From NCBI RefSeq assembly GCF_027923225.1, contig NZ_BSDI01000036.1, positions 1 through 64,000 of the forward strand: a stretch of DNA of 64,000 nt, written 5' to 3'. Of the stretch, positions 7,823 through 15,779 are shown piece by piece. Position numbers and translations under genes: made by a program. Position 1 is the stretch's first letter. Each line of letters begins with the position of its first letter. The DNA is from Phytohabitans aurantiacus. GTDB taxonomy: Bacteria > Actinomycetota > Actinomycetes > Mycobacteriales > Micromonosporaceae. Below the pieces are notes generated by a model that saw nothing but the letters and a program-made list of their open reading frames with translations, was not told the DNA's origin and did not search any database.

Positions 7823-9268
7823 CTACTGGGCGGCGGCGACCACAGTGGTGGGTTCGGGCTCCTCTACCGTGTGACGCGCGGGTTCGCGCAAAAGCACCAC
7901 CGTCGCGACGAACGCGGCGATCAGCAGCCCGGCGCCGGTGGTGAAGGCCAGCCGGTACCCGCCGGCCATCGCCGCGGCCTCCCCCGCGCCGCCCGCGAGC
8001 AGGTCACCGGTGCGCGAGGCGGCCAGTGTGGACAGTACGGCCACGCCGAGCGCGCCGCCGATCTGCTGGGTGGTGTTGAACAGTCCCGAGACCAGGCCCG
8101 CGTCCTCCCCGCTGGCACCCGACATCCCGAGGCTGGCCAGCGCCGGCAGGACCAGGCCGCCGCCGGCGATCAGCAGCATCACCGGCAGCAGGTCGGTGAC
8201 GTAGTTGGCGTGCACCGGCAGCCGCACCAGCAGTCCGAGCGCCCCGATCAGCAGCGCCAGACCAGCCAGCAGCACGCGGCGCTCCCCGTACCGTGAAATC
8301 AGCCGCGCGGAGACCGCGAGCGACACGGCGCCGATGCTCACCGCGGCGGGCAGCATCGCGAGGCCGGTGGTGAGCGCGCTGTACCCGAGCACCCGCTGCA
8401 TGTACAGCGCGACGATGATCTGGAACGCGAACATGGCGGCGATGGTCAGGACCTGGACCAGGTTGGCGCCGGAGACGTTGCGCGAGCGCAGCACGCGCGG
8501 CGGGATGAGCGGGTTGCTCGCGGTGGCCTGCCGGATGGCGAAGCCGGCCAGCAGCGCGGCGGCGAGCGCGCCGTAGGCGAGCGTCGGCGCGGACGCCCAG
8601 CCGTGCTCCTCGACCTTGACGACGGTGTAGATGCCGACCATCAGCCCGGCCGTGACCAGGGACGCACCGATCGCGTCGGCGCCGGCGCGCAGGCCCGCGC
8701 CCCTGTCGGCGGGCAGCGTCCAGGCGCCCAGCGCGATCGTGGCGAGCCCGATCGGCAGGTTGATCAGGAAGATCCAGTGCCAGTTCAGGGCGTCGGTGAG
8801 CACGCCGCCCAGGACCTGGCCGATCGAAGCGCCGGCCGCGCCTGTGAAGCTGAAGACGCCGATCGCCTTGGCGCGCTCGCCCGGGTCGGTGAAGAGCGTG
8901 ACGAGGATGCCGAGGCTGACGGCGGCGGCCATCGCGCTGCCCACACCCTGCGCGAACCGCGCGACGATCAGCATCGCGGGCGAGGTCGCGGCGCCGGCGA
9001 GGACCGAGGCGGCGGTGAAGACGGCGGTACCGGCCACGAACATCCGCTTGCGGCCGATCAGGTCTCCGAGGCGCCCGGCGAGCAGCAGCAGGCTGCCGAA
9101 CGCGATCAGGTAGGCGTTGATGACCCAGGTCAGGCCGCCCGGCGAGAACCCGAGGTCGTCCTGGATCGCGGGCATGGCGACGGTGACGATGCTGCCGTCG
9201 AGGATGGTCATCAGCAGCCCGGTGGCGATCACCGTGAGGGCGAGCCAGCGGGAACGGTTGTTCGTCAT
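7823..9268 (-). CDS. MFS drug efflux transporter, DHA2 (14-TM EmrB/QacA) family
   Basis: Proton-driven multidrug exporter of 481 residues in the membrane. Visible DHA2 hallmarks: the first-helix segment LLMTILDGSIVTVAMPAI (motif D1), the loop LGDLIGRKRMF (motif A) and FTGAAGASIGQVLGGVL (motif C of antiporters). The chosen ATG (9268) gives MTNNRSRWLAL; an upstream frame to 9304 would run over a putative regulator site. A MarR-type regulator gene lies immediately upstream on the same strand, and both genes share a 15-bp site in front of their starts, a common arrangement for efflux pumps induced by toxic compounds. Confidence 0.9.
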   Translation of the reverse strand: MTNNRSRWLALTVIATGLLMTILDGSIVTVAMPAIQDDLGFSPGGLTWVINAYLIAFGSLLLLAGRLGDLIGRKRMFVAGTAVFTAASVLAGAATSPAMLIVARFAQGVGSAMAAAVSLGILVTLFTDPGERAKAIGVFSFTGAAGASIGQVLGGVLTDALNWHWIFLINLPIGLATIALGAWTLPADRGAGLRAGADAIGASLVTAGLMVGIYTVVKVEEHGWASAPTLAYGALAAALLAGFAIRQATASNPLIPPRVLRSRNVSGANLVQVLTIAAMFAFQIIVALYMQRVLGYSALTTGLAMLPAAVSIGAVSLAVSARLISRYGERRVLLAGLALLIGALGLLVRLPVHANYVTDLLPVMLLIAGGGLVLPALASLGMSGASGEDAGLVSGLFNTTQQIGGALGVAVLSTLAASRTGDLLAGGAGEAAAMAGGYRLAFTTGAGLLIAAFVATVVLLREPARHTVEEPEPTTVVAAAQ

Positions 9269-9286
9269 GAGACCGACCGTAGCGGA

Positions 9287-9301
9287 TAGTTCCGTTACAG
9301 A
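9287..9301. promoter_or_regulatory. Putative MarR operator, site 2 (upstream of the MFS gene)
   Basis: TAGTTCCGTTACAGA differs in only two of 15 positions from TAGTCCCGTGACAGA in front of the MarR gene (9813-9827). It lies in the 48-base gap between marR-type and MFS genes, 19 bases upstream of the MFS start, so the regulator may control the pump separately from itself. Confidence 0.45.
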
Positions 9302-9316
9302 CAATCTCTATGTGAT

Positions 9317-9802
9317 CTAGCTTGCTTGACGCGCCCGCCTCGCGGCCCTCGGCGCCTCGGCGGGAGTCTCCAGGTGTCCGGTGACCAAGCGCCCCAGCGC
9401 GCGCAACAGGACCTCGCGCTCGTCGGCGGGCAGGCTGGCGAGGGCGTCCTCGTGTACCTGGTCGACGATCTGCTGGCTGCGGTGCGCGAGGCTGGCCCCC
9501 TCCGCGGTGACCGCGATGATCCGCGCCCGCCGGTCGGTACTCGACGGGCGGCGCTCAGCCAGCCCAGCCTTCTCCAGGGCGTCGACGGTGACCACCATCG
9601 TGGTCTTGTCCATGTCACCGAGCTCGGCGAGCTGGATCTGGGTCCGCTCCTCCTCGAGAGCATGGACGAGCACGCAGTGCATGCGGGTGGTCAGCCCGAT
9701 CTCCGCGAGCGCCGCGGTCATCCGGGTGCGCAGCACGTGACTGGTGTGGTCGAGCAGAAACGACAGGTCAGGACTCGTACGAGCCGGCGCCATGGCAGTC
9801 AT
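9317..9802 (-). CDS. MarR-family transcriptional regulator
   Basis: A 161-residue winged-helix repressor. The core reads LAELGDMDKTTMVVTVDALEKAGLAERRPSSTDRRA, i.e. recognition helix, then the wing with the DRRA motif that typifies MarR proteins. A second in-frame ATG (9793) would remove three residues. It precedes the MFS pump by 48 bases on the same strand and is the obvious candidate for its control; the ligand is unknown. The SGNH esterase gene begins on the other strand about 145 bases away. Confidence 0.9.
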   Translation of the reverse strand: MTAMAPARTSPDLSFLLDHTSHVLRTRMTAALAEIGLTTRMHCVLVHALEEERTQIQLAELGDMDKTTMVVTVDALEKAGLAERRPSSTDRRARIIAVTAEGASLAHRSQQIVDQVHEDALASLPADEREVLLRALGRLVTGHLETPAEAPRAARRARQAS

Positions 9803-9812
9803 CCGTCAAGAG

Positions 9813-9827
9813 TAGTCCCGTGACAGA
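9813..9827. promoter_or_regulatory. Putative MarR operator, site 1 (upstream of the marR-type gene)
   Basis: TAGTCCCGTGACAGA lies 10 bases before the MarR-family start and nearly repeats at 9287-9301 before the MFS gene. Two matching sites placed before the regulator and its neighbour suggest autoregulation; this is inference from sequence alone. Confidence 0.45.
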
Positions 9828-9947
9828 TCATCCCGTCAGAACATGCCGACCGGGTCTCACCGGGGGCCGCGATCTCGCGACCGATGAGTTTCACTTGGTC
9901 GATCGGTCTGACCGGTTGAGCGTTTCCGACCGAGAGTGAGGTACCCC

Positions 9948-11216
9948 ATGAGCGTGACGCACCGCGAGCCTGGCCGGCGCCGGGTGCTGGCCCTGCTGAT
10001 GGCGGCGCTGGTGGCGATCGTCGCGGCCGTCGTCGCGACGGCCACGCCGGCCGGCGCCCACCCCGGCGGCCGCTGGAGCGCGTCGTGGTCCACGTCGATG
10101 ATCGCCTCGTTTCCGGAAGCCTTCGGCACCCCGAACTGGTCCGGCGGCTTCGACGACCAATCCGTGCGGCAGCCCATCCGGGTCAGCCGCGGCGGGGCCG
10201 CCGTGCGCATCCGGGTGTCCAATGTGTACGGCGCCGAACCGCTGCGGTTGACCGGTGCCAGCATCGCGCGGGCCGGTGAGGGTGCCGCCGTGCGCCCCGG
10301 TTCGCTGCGCCCGGTGACGTTCGACGGGCGACGCTCCACTGTGGTGCCCGCTGGCCGCGAGCTCCCCTCCGACCCGGTGGCCCTGCCGGTCGCACCGCTG
10401 GAGCGGCTGACCGTGACGCTGTACTTCGCGCGGCCCACCGGACCGTCCACATTCCACCTGATGTCTTTCGCCACGTCGTACCGGGCCGGCGGCGACCACC
10501 GCTTCGACCGGTCGGGTACGGCGTTCACCGAGACGTCGCAGTCCTGGTACTACCTGTCCGGAGTGGACGTGGTGGGCGCGGCACCGCACCGCGACCGCGG
10601 CACCGTGGTCACGTTCGGCGACTCCATCACCGACGGCGCCTTCTCCACACCGGACGCCGACAACCGGTACCCCGACGAGCTCGCCGAACGGCTGGTCGCC
10701 GCCGGCCGCCGCCTGGCTGTCGTCAACGCCGGGATCGGCGGCAACCGGGTACTCGCCGACGCGGACGGCTTCGGCGAGCGCGCCACGGCACGGTTCGAGC
10801 GGGACGCCCTCGACCAGCCCGGCGTGCGCAGCGTGATCGTGCTGGTGGGCATCAACGACATCGGGATGCTCGGCGGGGAGCCAATCACCGCGGCCCAGCT
10901 CATCGACGGCCACCGCACACTGATCCGTGCCGCCCACAAGCGGGGCGTACGCGTCATCGGCGCCACGATCCTGCCGTTCGCGGGCACCGTGTATCCGGGA
11001 TACTTCACCGAGGCGGGCGAACGGATCCGCGACGAGGTCAACCACTGGATCCGCACCAGCGGCGAGTACGACGCCGTCGTCGACCTGGACCGCGCTCTCG
11101 CCGATCCCGCCGCCCCGGACTTCCTGCGGCCCGGGTACGACGGCGGTGACGGCCTGCACCCGAACGACGCGGGAATGCACGCCATGGCCGAGGCGATCGA
11201 CCTCGACAGCCTGTAA
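9948..11216 (+). CDS. Secreted SGNH/GDSL-type esterase
   Basis: Exported hydrolase of 422 residues. The ATG at 9948 follows a GAGTGAGGT ribosome site; the signal peptide has an RRR n-region and a long hydrophobic core, with cleavage near AGAHP. An N-terminal beta domain (about 40-200) precedes the SGNH fold: FGDSIT with nucleophile Ser226, GGNRV (block II Gly), VGINDIG (block III Asn) and DGLHPND with Asp401 and His404. This architecture is common in actinomycete enzymes annotated as GDSL lipases or carbohydrate esterases; the natural ester is not evident. Confidence 0.87.
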   Translation: MSVTHREPGRRRVLALLMAALVAIVAAVVATATPAGAHPGGRWSASWSTSMIASFPEAFGTPNWSGGFDDQSVRQPIRVSRGGAAVRIRVSNVYGAEPLRLTGASIARAGEGAAVRPGSLRPVTFDGRRSTVVPAGRELPSDPVALPVAPLERLTVTLYFARPTGPSTFHLMSFATSYRAGGDHRFDRSGTAFTETSQSWYYLSGVDVVGAAPHRDRGTVVTFGDSITDGAFSTPDADNRYPDELAERLVAAGRRLAVVNAGIGGNRVLADADGFGERATARFERDALDQPGVRSVIVLVGINDIGMLGGEPITAAQLIDGHRTLIRAAHKRGVRVIGATILPFAGTVYPGYFTEAGERIRDEVNHWIRTSGEYDAVVDLDRALADPAAPDFLRPGYDGGDGLHPNDAGMHAMAEAIDLDSL

Positions 11217-11306
11217 CGGTCACGTACGCGCTGCAGGACCACAAGGAGCGCAGCAAGAAACAACCCCATGTGACGTCTCATCGATTCCTCCCCAGGAAGG
11301 CTACTT

Positions 11307-11708
11307 ATGGCGCGACGTGGGTCGATGCAAGCGGCTGATCAGGTCGCCGCGAACATCTGGCCCGCCAGGCGCCGCGAGTTGTCGATGGCCGCGAAACCGC
11401 GCAATCCAGATGGGGTCCGCCTGCTGGCCTGGAACGGCCTCGAATACACCGGATCCGAGGCGCCCCCGTCGTCCGGCATGTTCGCCGAAACCATCGACGA
11501 GCTCCGGAAACGGCAAGAGGCGGGTGACCTGCCCGCCGATCTCGATCCGGCCTGCCTTGTCGTCATGCTGATGGCGATGGCTATGGCCCCCACCACGCTG
11601 CCGCAGATCATCGAGGGCACCTGCGGCGCCGACCCCCGCTCGCCCGAATTCCTCGACCGGTTCGCCGGCCAGGTAGCCGTTCTGGCGAGGCACCTCGGGC
11701 TCGGCTGA
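11307..11708 (+). pseudogene. TetR-family regulator remnant lacking the DNA-binding domain
   Basis: A 133-residue frame that matches only the C-terminal ligand/dimer half of TetR regulators (NPDGVRLLAWNGLEYTG, then GDLPADLDPACLVVMLMAMAMAP). The N-terminal helix-turn-helix of about 50 residues is missing; in its place are about 25 residues without resemblance. An ATG with an AGGAAGG ribosome site at about 11296-11302 means a truncated protein could still be made. Interpretation as a decaying regulator is inference. It is followed by the R2 palindrome. Confidence 0.6.
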
Positions 11709-11730
11709 ACAGCAGGGCCCGCGCACGCAC

Positions 11731-11788
11731 CCGTGATCAGGGCGTCCCTCAAGTCGTCAGGGCGACTTGAGGGACGCCCTGATCACGG
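11731..11788. repeat. R2 palindrome, intact copy
   Basis: A 58-base almost perfect palindrome: CCGTGATCAGGGCGTCCC continuing into CTCAAGTCG, a 6-base centre, then the complement to CTGATCACGG. It matches the outer parts of the element at 6305-6421. It lies between the TetR remnant and the SDR gene (both plus strand) and would form a very stable hairpin; terminator or repetitive extragenic palindrome role inferred. Confidence 0.7.
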
Positions 11789-11816
11789 AGAGGGGGTGCC
11801 GCAATAGGGTGGCTGG

Positions 11817-12575
11817 GTGAGTGAGCAGAAGGTGGCCGTGGTGACCGGGGCGGCGCAGGGGATCGGGCGGCGCGTGGCACAGGTACTGGCGGCGGAGGGC
11901 TACGCGCTGGCCCTGCTGGACCGGCAGCCCGTCCCCGACGGCGACGCGTTCTCGTACGCGGGCGACGTCAGCTCGCAGGCCGACGTGACCGCGTTCGCCG
12001 CGGCGGTCGACGACCGGTTCGGGCGCGTCGACGTGCTCGTCAACAACGCCGGCATCGCGTTCATCACGCCGCTGGAGGAGACCACCCTCGAAGACTGGCA
12101 GCGCGTCCTCGACGTCAACCTGACCGGTCCGTTCCTGCTGAGCCGCGAGTTCGGCCGGCGGATGCTCGCCGCCGGCGAGGGCGCGATCGTCAACATCGCG
12201 TCCGTCGCCGGCCTGCGCGGCGTCGCGGACCGGGCCGCCTACAACACCAGCAAACACGGCCTCATCGGCCTGACCCGCACGCTCGCCGCGGAGTGGGGTG
12301 GCCGAGGTGTACGCGTCAACGCGGTCTGCCCCGGCTGGGTTAAAACCGAGATGGACGTCGAGTCGCAGGCGTCCGGCGCCTACGGAGACGCCGACATCAC
12401 CAACCACGTACCGATGGGCCGGTTCGCGTCGCCCGACGACATCGCGCAGGCGGTGGCGTTCCTGGCTGACCCGCGACGCAGCGGCTTCGTCAATGGCGCC
12501 GCGCTCTCCGTCGACGGCGGCTGGCACGCTGACGGCTCCTGGCAGTCCCTCCGCCTCGACGCCCGCGCCCGCTAG
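11817..12575 (+). CDS. SDR-family NAD(P)-dependent oxidoreductase
   Basis: Classical short-chain dehydrogenase of 252 residues, similar in pattern to 3-oxoacyl-ACP reductases. Cofactor motif TGAAQGIG at 10-17, NNAG at 76-79, Ser129, and the catalytic YNTSK with Tyr142 and Lys146. The usual C-terminal GAALSVDGGW is present. Start is GTG at 11817, preceded by GGGTGGCTGG; no other start fits. Asp35 after the second strand suggests NAD(H) preference. Substrate cannot be deduced, and the neighbours (TetR remnant, membrane protein) do not help. Confidence 0.9.
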   Translation: MSEQKVAVVTGAAQGIGRRVAQVLAAEGYALALLDRQPVPDGDAFSYAGDVSSQADVTAFAAAVDDRFGRVDVLVNNAGIAFITPLEETTLEDWQRVLDVNLTGPFLLSREFGRRMLAAGEGAIVNIASVAGLRGVADRAAYNTSKHGLIGLTRTLAAEWGGRGVRVNAVCPGWVKTEMDVESQASGAYGDADITNHVPMGRFASPDDIAQAVAFLADPRRSGFVNGAALSVDGGWHADGSWQSLRLDARAR

Positions 12576-12598
12576 CGTCCACATCGCACACTGGTGCC

Positions 12599-13390
12599 GT
12601 GGCGGACTTTCTGGTCGGGTACGGGATTCTCGCGGGCGCGGCGCTCGCCTGTGTCGGGGTGGTGCGCTGGTTCGCCGGACGCGGACCAGGCACGCTCGAC
12701 CGGCCGCCCGCCGTGCTCGACCTGGCCTATCTACGCGGTGGATTCACGCACGCCTGCCATGCCTGCCTCGCTGGGCTGCACCGCGCCGGAGCCATCCGTC
12801 CTGCCGAACTGTCCACATTGGTCGCGGTCGGTCCGCCGTCGGAGGCGTGGCCGCCGCTGATGGTGGCTCTCCACGCCGGCCTGCGCACGGCCCAGTCCTG
12901 GACGCACGTTACGGCCCTTCCCGAGGTGCTCCGGGCCGGTGAGCGCGTGCGGCGGCGCCTGCTGCGGCGCGGCCTGCTGCTGTCGACGACGCGTCAGCGA
13001 TGGATGAAAGCGGCCACCGCGCCGCTGTTCGCCGTCGCGGCGGTGGGCGTCGCTCGCCTGGTCGCGTCGGCCGCCGGCGAGGCACCGGCCGGCAAGCCGG
13101 GCGAGACCGTCGGCCTCATCCTGGCGGTCACGGGTACGGCGCTGGCGGGCTGGCTGCTGCTGGAGGTGCCCGCTGTCAGTGGTGCCGGCCGGCGCGCGAT
13201 CCGGCGGGCCGCTCGCGAGCTCCGAGCGGCACCCGAGGGCGGGTCCACGGCGCTGGTGATGCGGAAGGTCGCGGTCGGCGGCCGGCGGGCGCTGGTGGCC
13301 CTGGCTCCCACCATCGCCGTCGTCATCGGCGTGTCGTGGGGCAAGCGGGCCCCGTTCTACGTCGCGAGAAGTGGATCACGCATCCGCTGA
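12599..13390 (+). CDS. TIGR04222-type membrane protein of unknown function
   Basis: A 263-residue protein with an N-terminal hydrophobic helix (about 4-24), a soluble segment LAYLRGGFTHACHACLAGLHRAGAIR typical of the TIGR04222 actinobacterial membrane family, and two further membrane helices near 142-165 and 172-190 with another hydrophobic stretch near the C-terminus. Family members have no established function. The GTG start is 24 bases after the SDR stop, which allows co-transcription. Confidence 0.6.
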   Translation: MADFLVGYGILAGAALACVGVVRWFAGRGPGTLDRPPAVLDLAYLRGGFTHACHACLAGLHRAGAIRPAELSTLVAVGPPSEAWPPLMVALHAGLRTAQSWTHVTALPEVLRAGERVRRRLLRRGLLLSTTRQRWMKAATAPLFAVAAVGVARLVASAAGEAPAGKPGETVGLILAVTGTALAGWLLLEVPAVSGAGRRAIRRAARELRAAPEGGSTALVMRKVAVGGRRALVALAPTIAVVIGVSWGKRAPFYVARSGSRIR

Positions 13391-13450
13391 CGTGTCCCTC
13401 GCCACAGTGGCGCTGGCGGCGCGGCAATCTTGTCGGTGCCGGGCGGCATC

Positions 13451-14254
13451 ATGGCTCGCGTGACACTGCACTACGTGGAAAAGGGCGCCGGGACGGCGGT
13501 GCTGGCGATTCATGGGTGGACACCCGACCACCGCCTCATGCTCGGCTGCCTGGAGCCGGTGTTCGAGACGGCACCCGGATATCGCCGGCTCTACGTCGAC
13601 CTGCCCGGCATGGGGCGCTCGCCGGCACCACCGTCGATCGCCAGCTCCGACGACGTGGTCGAGGCGGTGTTGGAGTTCGTCGACGAGGTCATCGGCGACG
13701 CGCCGTTCCTGCTGATCGGCGAGTCCTACGGGGGCTACATCGCCCGCGCGATCGTCCGCGCCCGGCCCGAGCAGGTGCGCGGGTTGGCCATGATCTGCCC
13801 GGTCGGCGTCGCTCTGGAACGCGCCGACCGCACCCGCCCCGAGCACGTGGTGCTGCGTCCCGACCCGGAGTTGCTCGCCGCCACCGACCCCCGGGTCGCC
13901 GCGGAGTTCGAGGAGGTCGCGGTGGTCCAGACGCCCGAGACGCTGCGGCGCTTCCGCGACGAGATCCTGGCCGGTCTCGACCTCGCCGACACCGAGGCGA
14001 TGGCGCGGATCGGAGCGCGGTGGAAGCTGAGCGCTTCGCCGGAGAGCGGCCCGCCCTACACGCGGCCGTCGCTGATCATCACCGGGCGGCAGGACTCCAG
14101 CGTCGGCTACGCCGACCAGTACGCGTTGTTGCCGCATTACCCTCGCGCGACGTTCGCGGTGCTCGACGTGGCCGGCCACAACGCGCAGATCGAGCGGCCC
14201 GAGCTGTTCGACGCGTTGACGCGCGAGTGGCTCGACCGGGTGGCCGCCGAGTAG
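13451..14254 (+). CDS. Alpha/beta-fold hydrolase
   Basis: Cytoplasmic hydrolase of 267 residues from ATG 13451 (an upstream frame to 13430 adds seven residues without a better ribosome site). Features: HGWTPDH oxyanion region, nucleophile Ser92 in GESYGG, cap domain about 120-180, and His243 in VAGHNAQ. The pattern fits general carboxylesterase/haloperoxidase-like hydrolases. No signal peptide. Substrate is unknown; it ends in a region of rearranged gene remnants. Confidence 0.85.
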   Translation: MARVTLHYVEKGAGTAVLAIHGWTPDHRLMLGCLEPVFETAPGYRRLYVDLPGMGRSPAPPSIASSDDVVEAVLEFVDEVIGDAPFLLIGESYGGYIARAIVRARPEQVRGLAMICPVGVALERADRTRPEHVVLRPDPELLAATDPRVAAEFEEVAVVQTPETLRRFRDEILAGLDLADTEAMARIGARWKLSASPESGPPYTRPSLIITGRQDSSVGYADQYALLPHYPRATFAVLDVAGHNAQIERPELFDALTREWLDRVAAE

Positions 14255-14287
14255 CCGGCCGTCGGAGCTCGCGCCGGTCAGCCCATC

Positions 14288-14432
14288 GGGTCGCGGAGGT
14301 GGTAACGGCGATCAGGTCGCCCATCCACTCCGGCTGGTGCATCTGAAGGCCGTACTCGTCGGCGACCGCCATCAGCTCCGCCGGCTCCGGCGGCCCGGCC
14401 GCCGGCAGCATCTCGGCCATCGCCGAGCGCGC
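14288..14432 (-). pseudogene. Possible C-terminal remnant of a cupin-type gene
   Basis: On the minus strand the segment PAELMAVADEYGLQMHQPEW resembles the C-terminal tail found after cupin domains in actinomycetes. It has no upstream domain and merges into the opposite-strand TetR remnant near 14400. This is a weak, pattern-based assignment; it may be chance coding. Confidence 0.25.
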
Positions 14433-14883
14433 CGGGGTCACCCGGCTGACCGTGTACCGGCACTTTCCCGATGACACCGCCCTCTTCGACGCCTGCTCGG
14501 CGCACTGGCTCGCCGGCCAGATCCCACCGGCCCCGGACACGTGGGCGGCCATCCCCGACGCCGCCGAGCGCCTGCGCACCGGCCTCGCCGACCTGTACCG
14601 CTTCTATCGCGACGGCCAGACGATGCTCACCAACATCTACCGCGACAAGGCCGCGATCCCCGAGGCGCACCGCGACGGCATCGATCAGCGCGACGCGGCC
14701 TTCGCCGACGTGCTCGCGACGCCGTTCGACGGCCCGGCCGCGCGGCGCGCGCTGGTCCGCGCGCTCATCGGCCACGCCATCTCGTTCTGGACGTGGCGGT
14801 CACTCTGCGTTGACCAGCGAGTGCCCGAGGCCGACGCGGTCGAGGCGATGGTCGGGCTGGTCCTGCAGGCGGCGCAGCGCTGA
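14407..14883 (+). pseudogene. TetR-family regulator, 5'-truncated, no start codon
   Basis: The frame carries the second half of a TetR helix-turn-helix (ISAIAERAGVTRLTVYRHF, with the conserved YRHF) and a C-terminal effector domain to residue about 158. It is preceded by an in-frame TGA at 14344 with no ATG, GTG or TTG in between until the GTG inside TVYRHF (14452), so the first DNA-binding helix and the true start are missing. Sequence upstream of about 14400 reads instead as part of another gene on the minus strand. Its 3' end overlaps the DHDPS-like gene by 84 bases on the opposite strand. Confidence 0.65.
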
Positions 14884-15708
14884 CCGGACCGCATCGGGGC
14901 TCGCGGGCAGCAGCGGGAGCCGCACGTCCGCGGTCGGGATGCGCCCCTGGGCATGCAGGACCGCCTTGATCACGGCAGGGTTCGGCTCGGCGAACAGCGC
15001 GGTCGACAGGGCGGCCAGCCGGTGCCCCAGCGCGCTGCCGCTGCCGGTGCGCCACGACGCGACCAGCGCGACGAACTCCGCCGTCGCCACGTGCGCCGAC
15101 GCGAGGATGCCGCCGTCCGCGCCGAGCGCCAGCAGCGGCGAGATGAACGGATCGTCGCCGCCCAGCACCGCGAAGCCGTCCGGCCGGTCGGCCAGCAGGT
15201 CGATCGTGGTGGCGTCGATGCCGCCCACCGCGTACTTGACGCCCGCCACGCCATCGATCGCGGCCAGCCGCCGGAGCGTGCCCGCCGACAGGTGCTGCCC
15301 GGTCCGGTAGGGCACGTGGTAGGCGAGGAGCGGGACCGGGCTGGCCGCCGCGAGCGTCGCGAAGTGGGCCACGACCCCGGCTTCGCCGGGACGGACGAAG
15401 GGCGGCACCAGGCAGAGAGCCGCCGCGACCGCGGGCCGCTCGCCCAATTCCCGGAGTGTTTCAGCTGTACTGGCACCGACCACCAGCGGCACCGAGCGAT
15501 CCATGCACACCCGGGCGACGACGTCGACGACGCCGTGCCTCTCCGCCCCGGTCAACGAGGCGGGCTCGCCCGTGGTGCCGAGCGCCACGAGTCCCGCGGC
15601 ACCCCCGTCGAGGACCTCGTGGGCCAGCGACTCCAGGGCGCCGAAGGCCACGGCGCCGTTCGTGTCGAAGGGCGTGATCAGCGGGACGTACACACCGGAA
15701 AACGTCAT
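14800..15708 (-). CDS. Dihydrodipicolinate synthase-family aldolase/lyase
   Basis: A 302-residue Schiff-base class I aldolase of the DHDPS/NAL superfamily. Visible: PLITPF at 9-14, GTTGE at 44-48, Tyr130 in AYHVPYRTG, and the Schiff-base Lys158 in GVKYA. Such proteins outside lysine operons often act on sugar-acid or keto-acid substrates, so this is not assumed to be DapA. ATG 15708 is chosen because upstream codons lie in the divergent regulatory region. A LysR regulator is transcribed divergently 71 bases away and probably controls it. Its 3' end overlaps the TetR remnant. Confidence 0.85.
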   Translation of the reverse strand: MTFSGVYVPLITPFDTNGAVAFGALESLAHEVLDGGAAGLVALGTTGEPASLTGAERHGVVDVVARVCMDRSVPLVVGASTAETLRELGERPAVAAALCLVPPFVRPGEAGVVAHFATLAAASPVPLLAYHVPYRTGQHLSAGTLRRLAAIDGVAGVKYAVGGIDATTIDLLADRPDGFAVLGGDDPFISPLLALGADGGILASAHVATAEFVALVASWRTGSGSALGHRLAALSTALFAEPNPAVIKAVLHAQGRIPTADVRLPLLPASPDAVRSALRRLQDQPDHRLDRVGLGHSLVNAE

Positions 15709-15742
15709 GTGTCCCAGCCTCGGCCACCGGTATCGTAAGGTC

Positions 15743-15779
15743 CAGTTCATATCCCTGAAGCGAACCGTAAGCTGAACTG
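15743..15779. promoter_or_regulatory. Divergent LysR/DHDPS control region with inverted repeat
   Basis: CAGTTCA (15743-15749) and TGAACTG (15773-15779) form a perfect 7-bp inverted repeat ending right at the LysR ATG. Within it TTCATATCCCTGAA (15747-15760) is a T-N11-A palindrome as in LysR-type sites. Expected to bind the adjacent LysR protein for autoregulation and activation of the aldolase gene. Confidence 0.5.

Noticed and set aside
13000..14346. Long plus-strand frame across the alpha/beta-hydrolase gene
   Set aside because: Arg-rich shadow in the wrong frame; the hydrolase motifs are in the frame starting at 13451.
14800..15708. Calling the DHDPS-family gene dapA
   Set aside because: No lysine-pathway neighbours and a LysR regulator instead; the superfamily includes many sugar-acid lyases.
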